Assembly (NCBI GenBank): GCA_002706265.1
Contig: PAKU01000043.1
Coordinates: forward strand, 1-40,741
Direction of reading: 5' to 3'
Length of the DNA stretch: 40,741 bases
DNA from: Polycyclovorans sp.
Lineage (GTDB): Bacteria > Pseudomonadota > Gammaproteobacteria > Nevskiales > Nevskiaceae
Numbering within the stretch: the first letter of the stretch is position 1; each line of letters begins with the position of its first letter. The notes under the pieces are model-generated. The model ran no database searches, had not been told where the DNA came from, and saw only the letters and a list, made by a program, of their open reading frames with translations. Positions 8,501 through 18,725 of this stretch are shown piece by piece. The position numbers were made by a program, and so were the translations under genes.

Positions 8501-8900
8501 TGAGAATGATGTCCACCGGCAGGCGCGAGGGCGGGGCGCCCGCCGGTTCTTGCGGCTCTTCCTTGGGCGGTGCGTCGGTGGCCAGCAGGCGCACGTCGAT
8601 GGTCTGGGCCGACAGCGCGTCGATCTGGGCGCGCAGCCGCAGCAGCGACAACGGCGACCAGTCGAGCACCACCTGCGTGAGATCGACCTCGGCGGCCGGT
8701 GTGCGTACCGACAGACGGTCCATTTCGAGCCGGCCCAGCAGGTGCCCGCCCGTGACCTGGCCGGCATCGAGCAGGCCGCCGCTGCGCTGCGCTGCCTGGT
8801 GAAGAATGAACTGCGATCCTGCTGACGAACTCAGCAGCCACAGCAAGGCCAGCAGCAACAGCGCCGGCACGCCCCAGAACAGTCTCACGACGTGAATCAC
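5526..8900 (-). CDS. tamB: Translocation and assembly module protein TamB
   Basis: A 1124-aa AsmA-like protein with one N-terminal membrane anchor (about residues 5-25), a very long periplasmic region of repeated beta strands, and a C-terminal DUF490/TamB domain ending in VGLFQPGHVFRLLYDLGRGF. TamB pairs with TamA to span the envelope. It has been implicated in autotransporter insertion and, with related AsmA-like proteins, in phospholipid transport to the outer membrane. The start is GTG at 8900, overlapping the tamA stop as GTGA, which indicates translational coupling. It is slightly shorter than the E. coli protein (1259 aa), which is ordinary variation. Confidence 0.93.
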   Translation of the reverse strand: MIHVVRLFWGVPALLLLALLWLLSSSAGSQFILHQAAQRSGGLLDAGQVTGGHLLGRLEMDRLSVRTPAAEVDLTQVVLDWSPLSLLRLRAQIDALSAQTIDVRLLATDAPPKEEPQEPAGAPPSRLPVDIILSTLKVGRLTVTPVEGEAVQIRDIALQADWIDTQVQVHTLALDWVDQFPLSMTARAHLSEVGVGLDELIVVQPVAATLEGRYDYDGAFAADLTWVDARWPVRGDTDALVESPEGRLQITGRPEAYQITLKAQANSPDYAGGIVLEGAGGLEEIMLSTLDITALEGSAQASGRVRWAPALDVDLKARMNNLNPGVIVPQAAGRITGQIEAQGGLDADNPLRFRADIHDSALMNQPFALTAAGGWDHTRAQLTLENARLRQGETVLTAQGRAWPSLALTARLESSDLSTLLPDLRGSITLDATLEGAPTLPSVSARGQGRLLGWSDVVNVAELALDGRFDPSGEVDLRLETRNISGAAEVTRALLTAKGTVDEHRLRLEADAPLGKGTVTLAGAADLDRQRWAGQLEQLRLEVPKAPVVTLESPAALMLSAAASTLEDACLLGTGAGQAEAQVKVCLDADVTPERILADLLLDALDYALLTPFMPEDMSLSGSAAGNIALRLPTGQPPQLDVDLTTQPGAFEIRDRAALTLLPGHIRAQENADGLRLDIDLPVVDGGLRAALSAEPGADPLSRALSGSVTATLSDLDWINRLTPELEELEGRLDLNLDMAGVLGAPEVSGRVALSVPQVSLPQAGITLRDTVAEIFPDGGTQARVAVRTQAGEGNITISGDVGWPEGTPQVALNIKGDNAQVADLPDARVWVSPDLKVGLANNRLEVTGRVDIPRAEITPRGGTDAGQGPTADQIIVRDGDVPAREPLMDVIVNVTVALGDAVTFSGFGLKTRFTGRLNAQQRPGQPVTGRGEIRLVDGRYKAYGQDLEVATGRVIFSGGPITDPGLDLRAIREPRSDIEVGVTVRGRLDKPEFALFSSPSMRQEEQLSWLVLGRGLQSSGGDDAALAGAALALGLSGSDFLAQRLKGGLIDDISIGTNPGEDPQEARLTVGRYLTPDLYISYGVGLFQPGHVFRLLYDLGRGFQLQTETGVATGADLLYTLER

Positions 8901-10642
8901 AGGCCCACCCTGATGCCCAGATGCAGCCGCACGCCGGTTTCAGGCCGTCGTAGCGGGTGCGCCAGGTCCAGATTGATATAGCCGATCGGTGCGCGATAGC
9001 GCATGCCCACGCCCACGCCCTGACTCAGCGCCGGGCCCGGCTTGTTGTCGACGCCGCCGGCATCCAGAAACGCGGCGGCGCCGAAATTGCCCCAGACCGT
9101 CTGTTCGATTTCGGCACTGAAGGTGGTCATGTATTCGCCGCCGATGTTTTCGCCGCTGTCGTCCCGGGGGCCGATGGAGCGGTAGGCGTAGCCGCGCACG
9201 CTCTGGTCGCCACCGGCAAAGAAGCGTTGCGAGGCCGGCAGCTCGGCGAGGTCTTCATTGAGGGTGGCGCCGTACTCGCCGCGCAGCAGCAGCCGCGCGC
9301 TCTCCCACAGGGGCAGCACAAAGCGCGCTTGCGCCAGCGTTTGCAGGAAGGTGGTGGTCGACAGCGCGTCATCCGAGGCGCCATGAACGTCGATCAGCGC
9401 GTACCAGCCATTGCGCGGGTGGATCGGGTCGTCCAGCTCGCTGCGGGTGAACGACACGCCGGGGATCAGCAGGTCGGTGTCGGTGAACTGGTTGCCGAGC
9501 CGCGATTGCTCCTGCTCGTAGGTGATGTAGGTGCGCTGGCTCCAGTCGCCCGGCTCACGGGTCAGGCTGGCGCCGATTTCGTAGCGCTCGGTTGTGCCCT
9601 CATCGAATTCTTCATCGATGTAGCCGGTGTGGAACGACAGGAATTCGCCGATCTTGTTGCCCAGCGGAATCCGGTATTCGGTGCCGATACGGTTCTGGAC
9701 TTCCGACAGCCGCAGGTCGGTGCGCAGTTTGTGGCCGCGACGGTTCAGGCGCCTTGATTCGGCGCCCAAGGACAGGCGGGCGCCGGTATCGGTGCCGTAG
9801 CCGATGCCGGCCGAATACAGCACGTCCTTGATCGGCGTGGTGCGGATGGTCATGGGCACGTGGGTTTCGGATTGGTTGTCCCGGTCGGGCACCACCTCGA
9901 CCTGCGCGAAATAGCCCAGATCGGTGAGCGCGAGCTGGGTGTTGAGCACGTCCCGGGGCGAGAAGTAGGCGTTTTCCTCGATCCTGAGGTAACGGCGGAC
10001 CACGTCTTCGTCGATGTTGTCCGATTCCACCGAAATCTCGCCAAAACGCCAGCGGGTGCCGGTGTCGAAGCGCCACTCGATGTCGGCGGCCTGCTCGTCG
10101 GGATACACCCAGAGGTCGCTGACCAGAAAGCGCCCGTCGAGGAAACCGTATTCGAACGCGGCCTGCGAGAAGCTGCTCTTGTCATCGTTGTAGCGCTGGT
10201 GCCGCAGCGGCTCGCCGGGCTGTATCCGCAGGCGCGCGCGCAGGTCTTTCAGCGGTTCAAACGTCTTGCCCTCACCCTCGATGCGAATGGCGATGTCGCG
10301 CACCACGGTGCGCGGGCCGAGGGTGACGATGGTGTAGGTCGCGCGGCGCTCGTCGAGGTTGAAGTCTGAGGTGATCTCGGTGTCGTAATAGCCGAACGGA
10401 TTCAGCGCGCCGCGAATGTCCTCTTCGGCGCGGCGGTGCAGTGAGCGCAGCCGCCGGTCGGACAGCGGGCGCGCGTCGGTCTGCTCGCGCACCTCGGTGC
10501 GAATGCTGAGCTGCGCCTCGATATTGCGCAGCAGCGAGCCCTTTTTGAGCCCTTCGATGGTGACCGTGAACGGTTGGGCCTCCGCCCGAACGGTCAGCGG
10601 AAAAAGGGACAGCGCCACCAGCAGAGCAGCCCAAAAACGCAT
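8897..10642 (-). CDS. tamA: Outer-membrane translocation protein TamA
   Basis: A 581-aa Omp85-family protein. A signal peptide ([20 protein letters not shown]) is followed by POTRA repeats to about residue 265 and a 16-strand beta-barrel with the FFAGGDQSVRGYAYRSIGPRD lid-loop signature (VRGY is the conserved core) near 470. The C-terminus HLGIRVGL lacks the usual terminal Phe, but many TamA proteins vary there. It forms the outer-membrane half of the TAM complex. Its ATG overlaps the ttcA stop (TGATG) and its stop overlaps the tamB GTG, so all three genes form one coupled series. Confidence 0.94.
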   Translation of the reverse strand: MRFWAALLVALSLFPLTVRAEAQPFTVTIEGLKKGSLLRNIEAQLSIRTEVREQTDARPLSDRRLRSLHRRAEEDIRGALNPFGYYDTEITSDFNLDERRATYTIVTLGPRTVVRDIAIRIEGEGKTFEPLKDLRARLRIQPGEPLRHQRYNDDKSSFSQAAFEYGFLDGRFLVSDLWVYPDEQAADIEWRFDTGTRWRFGEISVESDNIDEDVVRRYLRIEENAYFSPRDVLNTQLALTDLGYFAQVEVVPDRDNQSETHVPMTIRTTPIKDVLYSAGIGYGTDTGARLSLGAESRRLNRRGHKLRTDLRLSEVQNRIGTEYRIPLGNKIGEFLSFHTGYIDEEFDEGTTERYEIGASLTREPGDWSQRTYITYEQEQSRLGNQFTDTDLLIPGVSFTRSELDDPIHPRNGWYALIDVHGASDDALSTTTFLQTLAQARFVLPLWESARLLLRGEYGATLNEDLAELPASQRFFAGGDQSVRGYAYRSIGPRDDSGENIGGEYMTTFSAEIEQTVWGNFGAAAFLDAGGVDNKPGPALSQGVGVGMRYRAPIGYINLDLAHPLRRPETGVRLHLGIRVGL

Positions 10643-11511
10643 CAGTCGCGGTCAGCGTCCGTCATCAGCCAGTCTTGAGCGACGGCCGGGTCACCGCCGA
10701 GGGTGGCGAAGTCGAACAGCCTGCGGTCGGCAAGCTGGCTGGGGGCGATATTGGTCAGGGCCGCAAACACCTGCTCGATCCGGTTGCCGTGCTCGGCCTC
10801 CCAGCCGTCCATCATGCGGCGCACCTGCTTGCGCTGCAGTTGTTCCTGGGAGCCGCAGAGATTGCAGGGAATGATGGGATAGCCCTTGTGGTCGGCATAG
10901 GCTTGCAGGTCACGCTCGCGCACGTACGACAGCGGGCGAATCACGCAGTTCTTGCCGTTGTCCGATTGCAGCTTGGGCGGCATGGCGGCAAGCCGGCCCC
11001 CGTGAAACATGTTGAGCAGAAAGGTCGCGACGATGTCGTCCTTGTGGTGCCCGAGTGCAATCTTGGTGAAGCCCTCGGCCTCGGCGAAGGTGTAGAGCGC
11101 CCCGCGGCGCAATCGCGAGCACAGCGAGCACATGGTTTTCCCTTCGGGAATCACCCGCTTGACCACCGAGTAGGTGTCTTGCTCGAGGATGCGGTAGGGC
11201 ACGCCCAGTCCTTCGAGATAGCGTGGCAGCACCTCTTCAGGAAAATCGGGTTGCTTCTGGTCGAGATTGACGGCCACCAGCTCGAAGCGCACCGGCGCCT
11301 TGGCCTGCAGCTGCAGCAGCATGTCGAGCATGGTGTAGCTGTCTTTGCCGCCCGAGAGACACACCATCACCTTGTCGCCCTCGGTGATCATGTTGTAGTC
11401 GGCGATCGCCTGGCCGACCTGGCGACGCAGGCGCTTGGCCAGCTTGTTGGCATCAACGCGATCACGGCGTGGCGTGACCAGAGATTCAACCGCAACGGTG
11501 ACAGCCTGCAT
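10642..11511 (-). CDS. ttcA: tRNA 2-thiocytidine biosynthesis protein TtcA
   Basis: A 289-aa PP-loop ATPase with an iron-sulfur cluster that thiolates cytidine 32 in certain tRNAs. The PP-loop is [12 protein letters not shown] near residue 52. Two Cys pairs, CSLC (about 127-130) and CNLC (about 216-219), match the cluster-binding cysteines of the family. [21 protein letters not shown] and [18 protein letters not shown] are family hallmarks. It is the first gene of an overlapping ttcA-tamA-tamB series, so a tRNA modification enzyme is coupled to an envelope biogenesis module. No metabolic link between them is obvious. Confidence 0.96.
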   Translation of the reverse strand: MQAVTVAVESLVTPRRDRVDANKLAKRLRRQVGQAIADYNMITEGDKVMVCLSGGKDSYTMLDMLLQLQAKAPVRFELVAVNLDQKQPDFPEEVLPRYLEGLGVPYRILEQDTYSVVKRVIPEGKTMCSLCSRLRRGALYTFAEAEGFTKIALGHHKDDIVATFLLNMFHGGRLAAMPPKLQSDNGKNCVIRPLSYVRERDLQAYADHKGYPIIPCNLCGSQEQLQRKQVRRMMDGWEAEHGNRIEQVFAALTNIAPSQLADRRLFDFATLGGDPAVAQDWLMTDADRD

Positions 11512-11606
11512 GACGGGCCTGAAGCAAAGGTGGGGCCGTCGATTGTACGGGGGCCTCGACCGGCGCTCACCCCGGGGCCGTGAGGCCCGCCGGTCCGGCG
11601 TAGGCT

Positions 11607-11625
11607 GGGGGCTTCTTTTGCCCCC
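11607..11625 (+). promoter_or_regulatory. Hairpin in the leader of the CMD-family gene
   Basis: GGGGGC at 11607-11612 and GCCCCC at 11620-11625 form a six-bp stem with a T-rich loop. It ends five bases before the GGAG ribosome-binding site at 11631-11634. No T-tract follows, so it is not a normal terminator. It could affect translation, but this is weak evidence. Confidence 0.3.
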
Positions 11626-11639
11626 TTCCTGGAGTTCGC

Positions 11640-11975
11640 ATGAGCAGCTATTTCAATTCAGAAGACCTTGCCAAGTTCGGCCAGATTGGCGCCCAGGCGC
11701 AGCCGTTGGCGGATGCGTTTTTCGCCTACTACGGCAAGGTGACCGGCAGCGACGGCGCGCTCAGCAAGCGCGAAAAATCGTTGATTGCACTGGCGATTGC
11801 CCACAGCGAAAAGTGCGGCTACTGCATCGATGCCTACACCACCGCCTGCCTGGAGGCCGGCTCCAATCCCGAGCAGATGCGCGAGGCGGTGCACGTGGCG
11901 GCGGCGATGAAGGCGGGCATCACCCTGGTGCACAGCGTGCAGATGAGCAACAGGCTCGATGAACTGATGATGTGA
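11640..11975 (+). CDS. Carboxymuconolactone decarboxylase/AhpD-family protein
   Basis: A 111-aa protein with the CMD/AhpD fold signature [18 protein letters not shown]. The redox CxxC is Cys59-Cys62 with the downstream [20 protein letters not shown] helix. AhpD-type proteins act as small peroxidase or disulfide partners. The opening [17 protein letters not shown] and the spacing closely resemble the subgroup labelled arsenosugar biosynthesis-associated peroxidase-like, but no arsenosugar genes (ArsM or the radical-SAM partner) are nearby. The ATG is preceded by GGAG at 11631-11634, a good ribosome-binding site. It seems to be a single-gene unit. Confidence 0.85.
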   Translation: MSSYFNSEDLAKFGQIGAQAQPLADAFFAYYGKVTGSDGALSKREKSLIALAIAHSEKCGYCIDAYTTACLEAGSNPEQMREAVHVAAAMKAGITLVHSVQMSNRLDELMM

Positions 11976-12095
11976 GGCGGTTCAGCCGGCAGTCGCCCGG
12001 CTCCCCTAGTCTGGCCCTGCACCGTCATCACGACGCAGCCTTATTCCGGGTTGCCGGTGATGACCCATCGCAACGCAACCATTAGGGTGATCTTC

Positions 12096-12662
12096 ATGAT
12101 GCTTTTCCGAAACGGGGCCATGGCCCTGGGTTTTCTTGCTCTGGCCAGCCTGTCTCTGGGCCTGTTCAGTGCCACATCCCACGCCGCATCCACCGCCGCT
12201 GAACTGGACCGCGACGCCGCCCAGGCGCTGGCGCGGCTGATCGAGAACAATCCCGCCGCCGCCGGTGTCGCCGAAAAGGCCAAGGCCGTGCTCATCTTTC
12301 CGAGCATCATCAAGGCCGGACTGATCTTTGGCGGCGCCTACGGTGAGGGCGTGTTGCAGAAAGACGGCAAGGTCGTCGACTACTACAACTCGGTCTCGGG
12401 CTCGTGGGGGCTGCAGGCCGGCGCGCAGACCTACAGCTACGTGGTGTTTCTGATGAACGACGAGGCGCTGGGCCATCTCGAACGCACCAAGGGCTGGGAA
12501 CTGGGCGTGGGTCCGTCGTTGGTGGTGGTCAACGAAGGCGTCGCCAAGAACCTGTCGACCTCGACGCTGACTGAAGACGCCTACGCGTTCACCTTCAGCC
12601 AGCAAGGCGCCATGGCCAGCCTGAGCATTGAAGGCACCAAGGTCAGCCGCATCGAGCGCTGA
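12096..12662 (+). CDS. SYLF-domain (YSC84-related) lipid-binding protein, exported
   Basis: A 188-aa protein. A signal peptide (MMLFRNGAMALGFLALASLSLGLFSATSHAA) precedes a SYLF/Ysc84 domain with KAKAVLIFPSIIKAGLIFGGAYGEGVL, YYNSVSGSWGLQAGAQTYSYVVFLM and a closing AYAFTFSQQGAMASLSIEGTKVS. The family binds phosphoinositides in eukaryotes. Bacterial members are exported and mostly uncharacterised. An in-frame upstream ATG at 12051 exists, but the start at 12096 gives a clean signal peptide and has AGGGTGA five bases upstream. A strong terminator follows at 12684-12715, so it is monocistronic at its 3' end. Confidence 0.88.
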   Translation: MMLFRNGAMALGFLALASLSLGLFSATSHAASTAAELDRDAAQALARLIENNPAAAGVAEKAKAVLIFPSIIKAGLIFGGAYGEGVLQKDGKVVDYYNSVSGSWGLQAGAQTYSYVVFLMNDEALGHLERTKGWELGVGPSLVVVNEGVAKNLSTSTLTEDAYAFTFSQQGAMASLSIEGTKVSRIER

Positions 12663-12683
12663 GGCGCACGCTGCCGCAGCAGA

Positions 12684-12715
12684 GCCCCGGACGATCCCGT
12701 CGTCCGGGGCTTTTT
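12684..12715 (+). terminator. Intrinsic terminator after the SYLF gene
   Basis: Ten-base-pair stem GCCCCGGACG/CGTCCGGGGC (12684-12693 with 12701-12710), a 7-nt loop, then five T. It ends transcription from the SYLF gene and separates it from the methyltransferase gene. Confidence 0.9.
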
Positions 12716-12780
12716 CGTGGATGCGCGCAGCCAGACCGACGGCTCGTTATGCTGGGGCGCCCATCGGGAATTCCCCCTTC

Positions 12781-13425
12781 ATGGACGTTTGGCGCTCCCC
12801 CCGCGTGGCCCCGCATGACCGGCCCTACGCTCCATCAGCCGAGCGCAACGCCGCGCCCATCCTCAACGTGCTGCGCGAGGTGCTGGCCGATTGCGTGTCG
12901 GTACTTGAAGTGGGCAGCGGCACCGGCCAGCACGCCGTGGCGTTCGCGGCGGCGCTGCCGCATCTGCACTGGACCACGGCCGACCAGCGCCTGCACCACG
13001 CCGGCATCCGGGCGTGGTTGGGCGAGGCCGGCCTGCCCAATCTGAGCGGACCCTTGTCGCTGGAGATTGGCGTTGACGATTTTCCGGCCGGTCCCTTTGA
13101 TGCCGTGTTCACCGCCAACACGCTGCACTACATGCCGTGGGCAGCGGTCGAGCAGCTGTTTGCCGCCATGCCCGCCGTGTTGCGGCCGGGGGGTCGCTTG
13201 GTGGTCTATGGCCCGTTCCGCGAAGGCGGGCGTTTCGTCAGCCCCAACGACCCGGACTTTGATGCCGCGCTGCGCGACGGCGCCCCGTACCGCGGCCTGC
13301 GCGACATCGAGACGGTCGAGGGCCTGGCGGTTGCCGCCGGGCTGCGGCGCGTGGCCGCCCATCACATGCCTGCCGACAACCGCTGTCTGGTCTGGCAGCG
13401 CCGCGATGATGCCGACGAACGCTGA
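12781..13425 (+). CDS. DUF938-family SAM-dependent methyltransferase
   Basis: A predicted 214-aa class I methyltransferase. Motif I is VLEVGSGTGQHAVAFA (residues 42-57), followed by DAVFTANTLHYMPW and VLRPGGRLVVYGPFREGGRF, which are characteristic of the DUF938 family. Substrate is unknown. The frame is open further upstream, but a longer start would cross the terminator at 12684-12715, so ATG at 12781 is preferred. The end overlaps the start of the next gene by about 17 bases. Confidence 0.88.
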   Translation: MDVWRSPRVAPHDRPYAPSAERNAAPILNVLREVLADCVSVLEVGSGTGQHAVAFAAALPHLHWTTADQRLHHAGIRAWLGEAGLPNLSGPLSLEIGVDDFPAGPFDAVFTANTLHYMPWAAVEQLFAAMPAVLRPGGRLVVYGPFREGGRFVSPNDPDFDAALRDGAPYRGLRDIETVEGLAVAAGLRRVAAHHMPADNRCLVWQRRDDADER

Positions 13426-13801
13426 ACCCTGCCCCTGCGGTGGCGGCGCCTGGGTGCAGTGCTGCGGCCGTTGGTCAGACGCGCACCGGCCAGACACGCC
13501 CGAGGCCCTGATGCGGGCGCGCTATACCGCCTACACCCGCTGCGATGCCGCGATGCTGCTGGACACCTGGCACCCGGACCACCGTCCACCGACGGTCGAA
13601 TTCGCCCGGGGCACCCGCTGGCTGGGGCTGAAGGTGAGCGCGGTCACGGCTGAAGGCGACGACCAGGCCACCGTGCGCTTCACGGCGCGCTGGCGGGTCG
13701 GCGGCGGCCGGGCCGGGCGGATGACCGAAACCAGCCGCTTTGTGCGCGAACAGGGGCGCTGGTGGTACCTCGATGGCGAGATCGAACCGGCACCTGCGTG
13801 A
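13409..13801 (+). CDS. YchJ-like SEC-C motif protein
   Basis: A 130-aa protein of the UPF0225/YchJ type. The N-terminus has the zinc-binding pattern CPCGGGAWVQCCGRW, followed by TPEALMRARYTAYTRCDAAMLLDTWHP and a C-terminal NTF2-like fold ending in RFVREQGRWWYLDGEIEPA. Function is unknown in this family. Two consecutive ATG codons (13406 and 13409) could start it. Both lie inside the end of the methyltransferase gene, so the two genes are probably translated together. Confidence 0.87.
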   Translation: MPTNAEPCPCGGGAWVQCCGRWSDAHRPDTPEALMRARYTAYTRCDAAMLLDTWHPDHRPPTVEFARGTRWLGLKVSAVTAEGDDQATVRFTARWRVGGGRAGRMTETSRFVREQGRWWYLDGEIEPAPA

Positions 13802-13852
13802 CCGCAAACGGTGACACCGCCCCCGCCGTCTTTCGGCGATGTCGCGGAGGGG

Positions 13853-15033
13853 TCAGAACGGCGCCAGCTTGCCGGTGAGCACGCGCAGCACGATCACCGA
13901 GATCAGGCCGCAGGCGGCGATCGCCAGTGCCATCGCCAGCGCGGTGCCGTCGTGCAGGCTGGCGACCACGCCGCTGGCAATGGCCGCCAGCCCGTACTGC
14001 AGGGTGCCCAGCAGCGCCGCGGCCATGCCGGCACGGTCACCGAACGGCGCCATCGCGGCGGCGGTGGAATTGGGAAAGGTGAAGCCCAGGCTGGCGATGC
14101 AGCACCACAGCGGAATCAGCACGCCGGGCAGGCCGCCGAGGCCGGTGATGACGACCAAGGCCAGCACCACACCAAAACTGCTGTAGGCGATCAGGGCACT
14201 GCGCAGCACCCGTTCGGCGCGGTAGCGGGTGAGCATCCAGTTATTGATCTGCGAGCCCAGAATCAGGCCGAAGGCGTTGACGCCAAACAGCAGGCCGTAC
14301 TGCGTGGGCGAGAGCGCATAGAAGTCGATGAACACGAACGACGACACCGCGATGTAAGCGAACAGGCTTGCCTGGGCGATGCCGCCCGACAGCGCATAGC
14401 CCATGAACCGGCGGTGCCGCAGCAGGCGGCCATAGCCCTTGAGCACCCGCATGAATTCAAGGGCCTCGCCCGGCCGCGCGAGGGTCTCCGGCAGGTACTT
14501 CGCGGCCATGATCAGGCAAGCCAGCCCGTAGGCGACCAGCACGCCGAACACCGCCTGCCAGCCGAAGGCGACGAAGACCCAGCTGCCGATCAGCGGCGCG
14601 AGGATGGGCGCCACGCCCATCACCAGCAGCAGCATCGACAGCACCCGGGCCATGTCCTGCGGGGTGTACAGGTCGCGCACCACGGCACGGACGATCACCA
14701 TGCCCGCGCAGCCCCCCAGGGCCTGCAGAAAGCGCAGTGCGATCAGGCTGTTGATGTCGGTGGCCAAGGTGCAGCCCAGCGCGGCCAATGCGTACAGCGC
14801 CAGGCCGAAGTACAGCGGCTTGCGACGGCCGATGCGGTCGCTCACCGGGCCGTAGATCAACTGCCCCATGGCCAGGCCCAGAAAGTAGACCGACAGCGTG
14901 AGTTGTCCTTGCGCCGCCGTGCCGCCCAAGGCCTGCTGGAGGGTCGGCAGCGCCGGCAGATACAGATCGATGGACATCGGCGCCAGCGCAATGATGGCGC
15001 CCAGCAGCAGAATGCGGCGGTGCTCGGCGGCGG

Positions 15034-15037
<4 letters not shown>
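13853..15037 (-). CDS. Bcr/CflA-family MFS drug-resistance-type transporter
   Basis: A 394-aa major facilitator protein with 12 predicted membrane helices. LALAPMSIDLYLPALPTLQQ-like N-terminus (here IIALAPMSIDLYLPALPTL), motif A GPVSDRIGRRKPLYFG and LQALGGCAGMVIVRAVVRDL are typical of the Bcr/CflA proton antiporters, which export bicyclomycin, sulfonamides or metabolites. The frame is open well upstream, but ATG at 15037 overlaps the ABC-F stop (ATGA) and gives the family N-terminus. It forms a two-gene unit with the ABC-F gene. The actual substrate is not predictable. Confidence 0.92.
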
Positions 15038-16887
<1,850 letters not shown>

Positions 16888-17028
16888 GTCCCATTCTACG
16901 GCGGTCATGCCGGGCGACCGACGCTACACTGGACGAAAACATGCGGGAAACCAACGTGGGATTCTGTTCGGCCATGCGGGCGCACGGCGCATCGTTGCGC
17001 GGCATTCATTTCTGAGGAGCGTTCTTCC

Positions 17029-17463
17029 ATGCACCTGCCCCCCGCCGTGTTGCTGCTGGGCTATTCCGGCCTGATTCCGTTTGTGATTGGCCCGTTGTGG
17101 CTGACGCTGTCGCCCGGCAGCGCGCCGCAGTGGCTGGACATCGCCTGGCTCAATTACGTGGCGATGATCGCCAGCTTCATGGCCGGCACCTTCTGGGGCT
17201 TCGCGCTGCCGGCAGCGCAGGGGCCGGCGGGCCTGCTGGGGGTGGCGATGTCGGCAGTGCTGATGCTGATCGCGTGGGTGGCCACGCTGTTGCCGTTTGG
17301 CCCGTCGCTGGCCTTGTTGGGGCTGGTCTTTCTGCTGCTGCTGGCCGCCGATTTCTGGCGCGAGCGGGTGCTCGATACCCTCGACGGTTACTTTCGGCTG
17401 CGCACCACGCTGACCCTGGGCGTGCTGGCTGCCGTGGTCTGGCGCTTCACGCTGTCGGTGTAA
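17029..17463 (+). CDS. DUF3429-family inner-membrane protein
   Basis: A 144-aa protein with about five membrane helices. It opens PPAVLLLGYSGLIPFVIGPLWL and has YVAMIASFMAGTFWGFAL, which matches the DUF3429 family (related to mitochondrial TMEM69). The function is not known. The frame is open far upstream, but GAGGAG at 17014-17019 sits nine bases before this ATG. A TACACT hexamer at 16925-16930 could be a -10 element, though no good -35 accompanies it. Confidence 0.85.
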   Translation: MHLPPAVLLLGYSGLIPFVIGPLWLTLSPGSAPQWLDIAWLNYVAMIASFMAGTFWGFALPAAQGPAGLLGVAMSAVLMLIAWVATLLPFGPSLALLGLVFLLLLAADFWRERVLDTLDGYFRLRTTLTLGVLAAVVWRFTLSV

Positions 17464-17535
17464 CCCCCGGTTCGCGGGGTGGTTGCCCGCCCGGCAGCGC
17501 CGGATCATCGCGGCTCTTTTTGCTGGAGCCGATCA

Positions 17536-18672
17536 ATGGCCGTTTCGTCTGTCCGCCTTTCCGTTTCCGGCGCCATGGTGCTGGTGACCGCCTGCGCATC
17601 CAGCCCCGAGGCGCCCCCCAGGTTCGATGTCGCGGCTTCGCTGGAGTCGCAGATCGACACCTTCGTGTACGCCGACAAGGCCACGCGCAAGCGCATGAAG
17701 TCGGTGAATACGCTGGCGCTGACCGGCTGCAACGTGCTGTTCGCCACCCGCACCCGCGCCTCGGCATCGACCGGCAGCGGCATGTTCGGCGAAGTGGGCA
17801 ACACGGTGCGCTCCGAAGCGAAGATCAGCCAGATCTACACGCTGGAAGGGCTGACCGATGCCGATATGCAGGCCATGGCTGACGGCATCTGTGCCGATGC
17901 CGAGACCCGCCTGCTGCGCGCGGGCTACGCGGTCAAACCCTACGCCGAATTCCGCAGCCATCCCGAGCAGGTGGCGTTGGCCGCATCGGGTCGCGCGGCG
18001 CCGCTGAACCACAGCGTCGGCAGTGGGGGCACCAAGCAGGAATATCGCGTGTTCACGCGGGCCGGCGAAACCGTGCACGGCGCCGCCTACCTGGGCACCG
18101 CTGGCGGCCTGGCGCAGGCCTTCAAGTCGGCCGGTGGCACCTCGTCGTGGAACCATGAAGCCCGGCTCATGCAGGACCTGGGCGCAGACTCGGTGCAGAT
18201 CGACGTGATGGTCGATTTCGCGACCGTCGAATCCAGTGGCCATGCGCAAGCCACACAGGTTCGCAACACCAATCGTGCCTCGGTGTCGGGTGATGCGCGT
18301 CTGTCGATCAGCGGCCAGTTGCGCATCGTGCCGCTGGCCGATCTCAAGTGCTGGGAGCGTTTCGGCAAGAAAGAATGTGGCCAGATCCAGGACATGGCAA
18401 AGGTCACCAGCCGTCTCGGCCTGAGCCATGACGAACCCTTCTACGACAGCCTGGTGGATGCGACCACAACCGGCGACAAGGTGGCATCGGGCGTCAGCAA
18501 GGCCTTGTCCACGCTGGCGATGCTGGGTGGCGTGAGCGGCTCGTCAAGCAGTGACGTGACGCGCTACACCGTGACCGTCAATCCCGACACCTATGGTCGG
18601 GTGGCCAGTGCGGCCACCACGTCCTTTGTCGACATGGCGGTGTTGGCAGCCAAGCGCGAGGGCAGCAAATAA
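17536..18672 (+). CDS. Predicted lipoprotein of unknown function
   Basis: I do not recognise the family. The 378-aa protein starts with a signal peptide ending in LVTAC (Cys20), a plausible lipobox, preceded by a CTGGAG ribosome-binding site around 17523-17527. The mature part has no membrane helix and is rich in Ala, Ser, Thr and Gly, with a short CWERFGKKECGQIQ segment near 280 carrying two Cys. Near the C-terminus there is GVSGSSSSDVTRYTVTVNPDTYG. It is probably a periplasmic or outer-membrane lipoprotein. It is flanked by a DUF3429 gene upstream and a strong terminator downstream. Confidence 0.8.
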   Translation: MAVSSVRLSVSGAMVLVTACASSPEAPPRFDVAASLESQIDTFVYADKATRKRMKSVNTLALTGCNVLFATRTRASASTGSGMFGEVGNTVRSEAKISQIYTLEGLTDADMQAMADGICADAETRLLRAGYAVKPYAEFRSHPEQVALAASGRAAPLNHSVGSGGTKQEYRVFTRAGETVHGAAYLGTAGGLAQAFKSAGGTSSWNHEARLMQDLGADSVQIDVMVDFATVESSGHAQATQVRNTNRASVSGDARLSISGQLRIVPLADLKCWERFGKKECGQIQDMAKVTSRLGLSHDEPFYDSLVDATTTGDKVASGVSKALSTLAMLGGVSGSSSSDVTRYTVTVNPDTYGRVASAATTSFVDMAVLAAKREGSK

Positions 18673-18701
18673 GCGGCCTGGCCACCGCACCCGCTTCGCC
18701 C

Positions 18702-18725
18702 GCCCGGCCCCGGCCGGGCTTTTTT
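18702..18725 (+). terminator. Intrinsic terminator after the lipoprotein gene
   Basis: GCCCGGC (18702-18708) pairs with GCCGGGC (18713-18719) around a 4-nt loop, followed by six T (18720-18725). The stop codon of the convergent hydrolase gene (TAA on the minus strand) lies inside the T-tract. Confidence 0.88.

Noticed and set aside
5625..8825. Long plus-strand frames opposite tamB (541 and 512 codons)
   Set aside because: They are antisense shadows of tamB, rich in Gln/Gly/Ala/Arg without domains.
11984..12002. AGCCGG/CCGGCT hairpin after the CMD-family gene
   Set aside because: Six-bp stem without a T-run; such hairpins are common by chance at this GC content.
17465..17479. CCCCG/CGGGG hairpin after the DUF3429 gene
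   Set aside because: Short stem without a T-tract; it might be a weak terminator, but it does not meet the standard used for the others.
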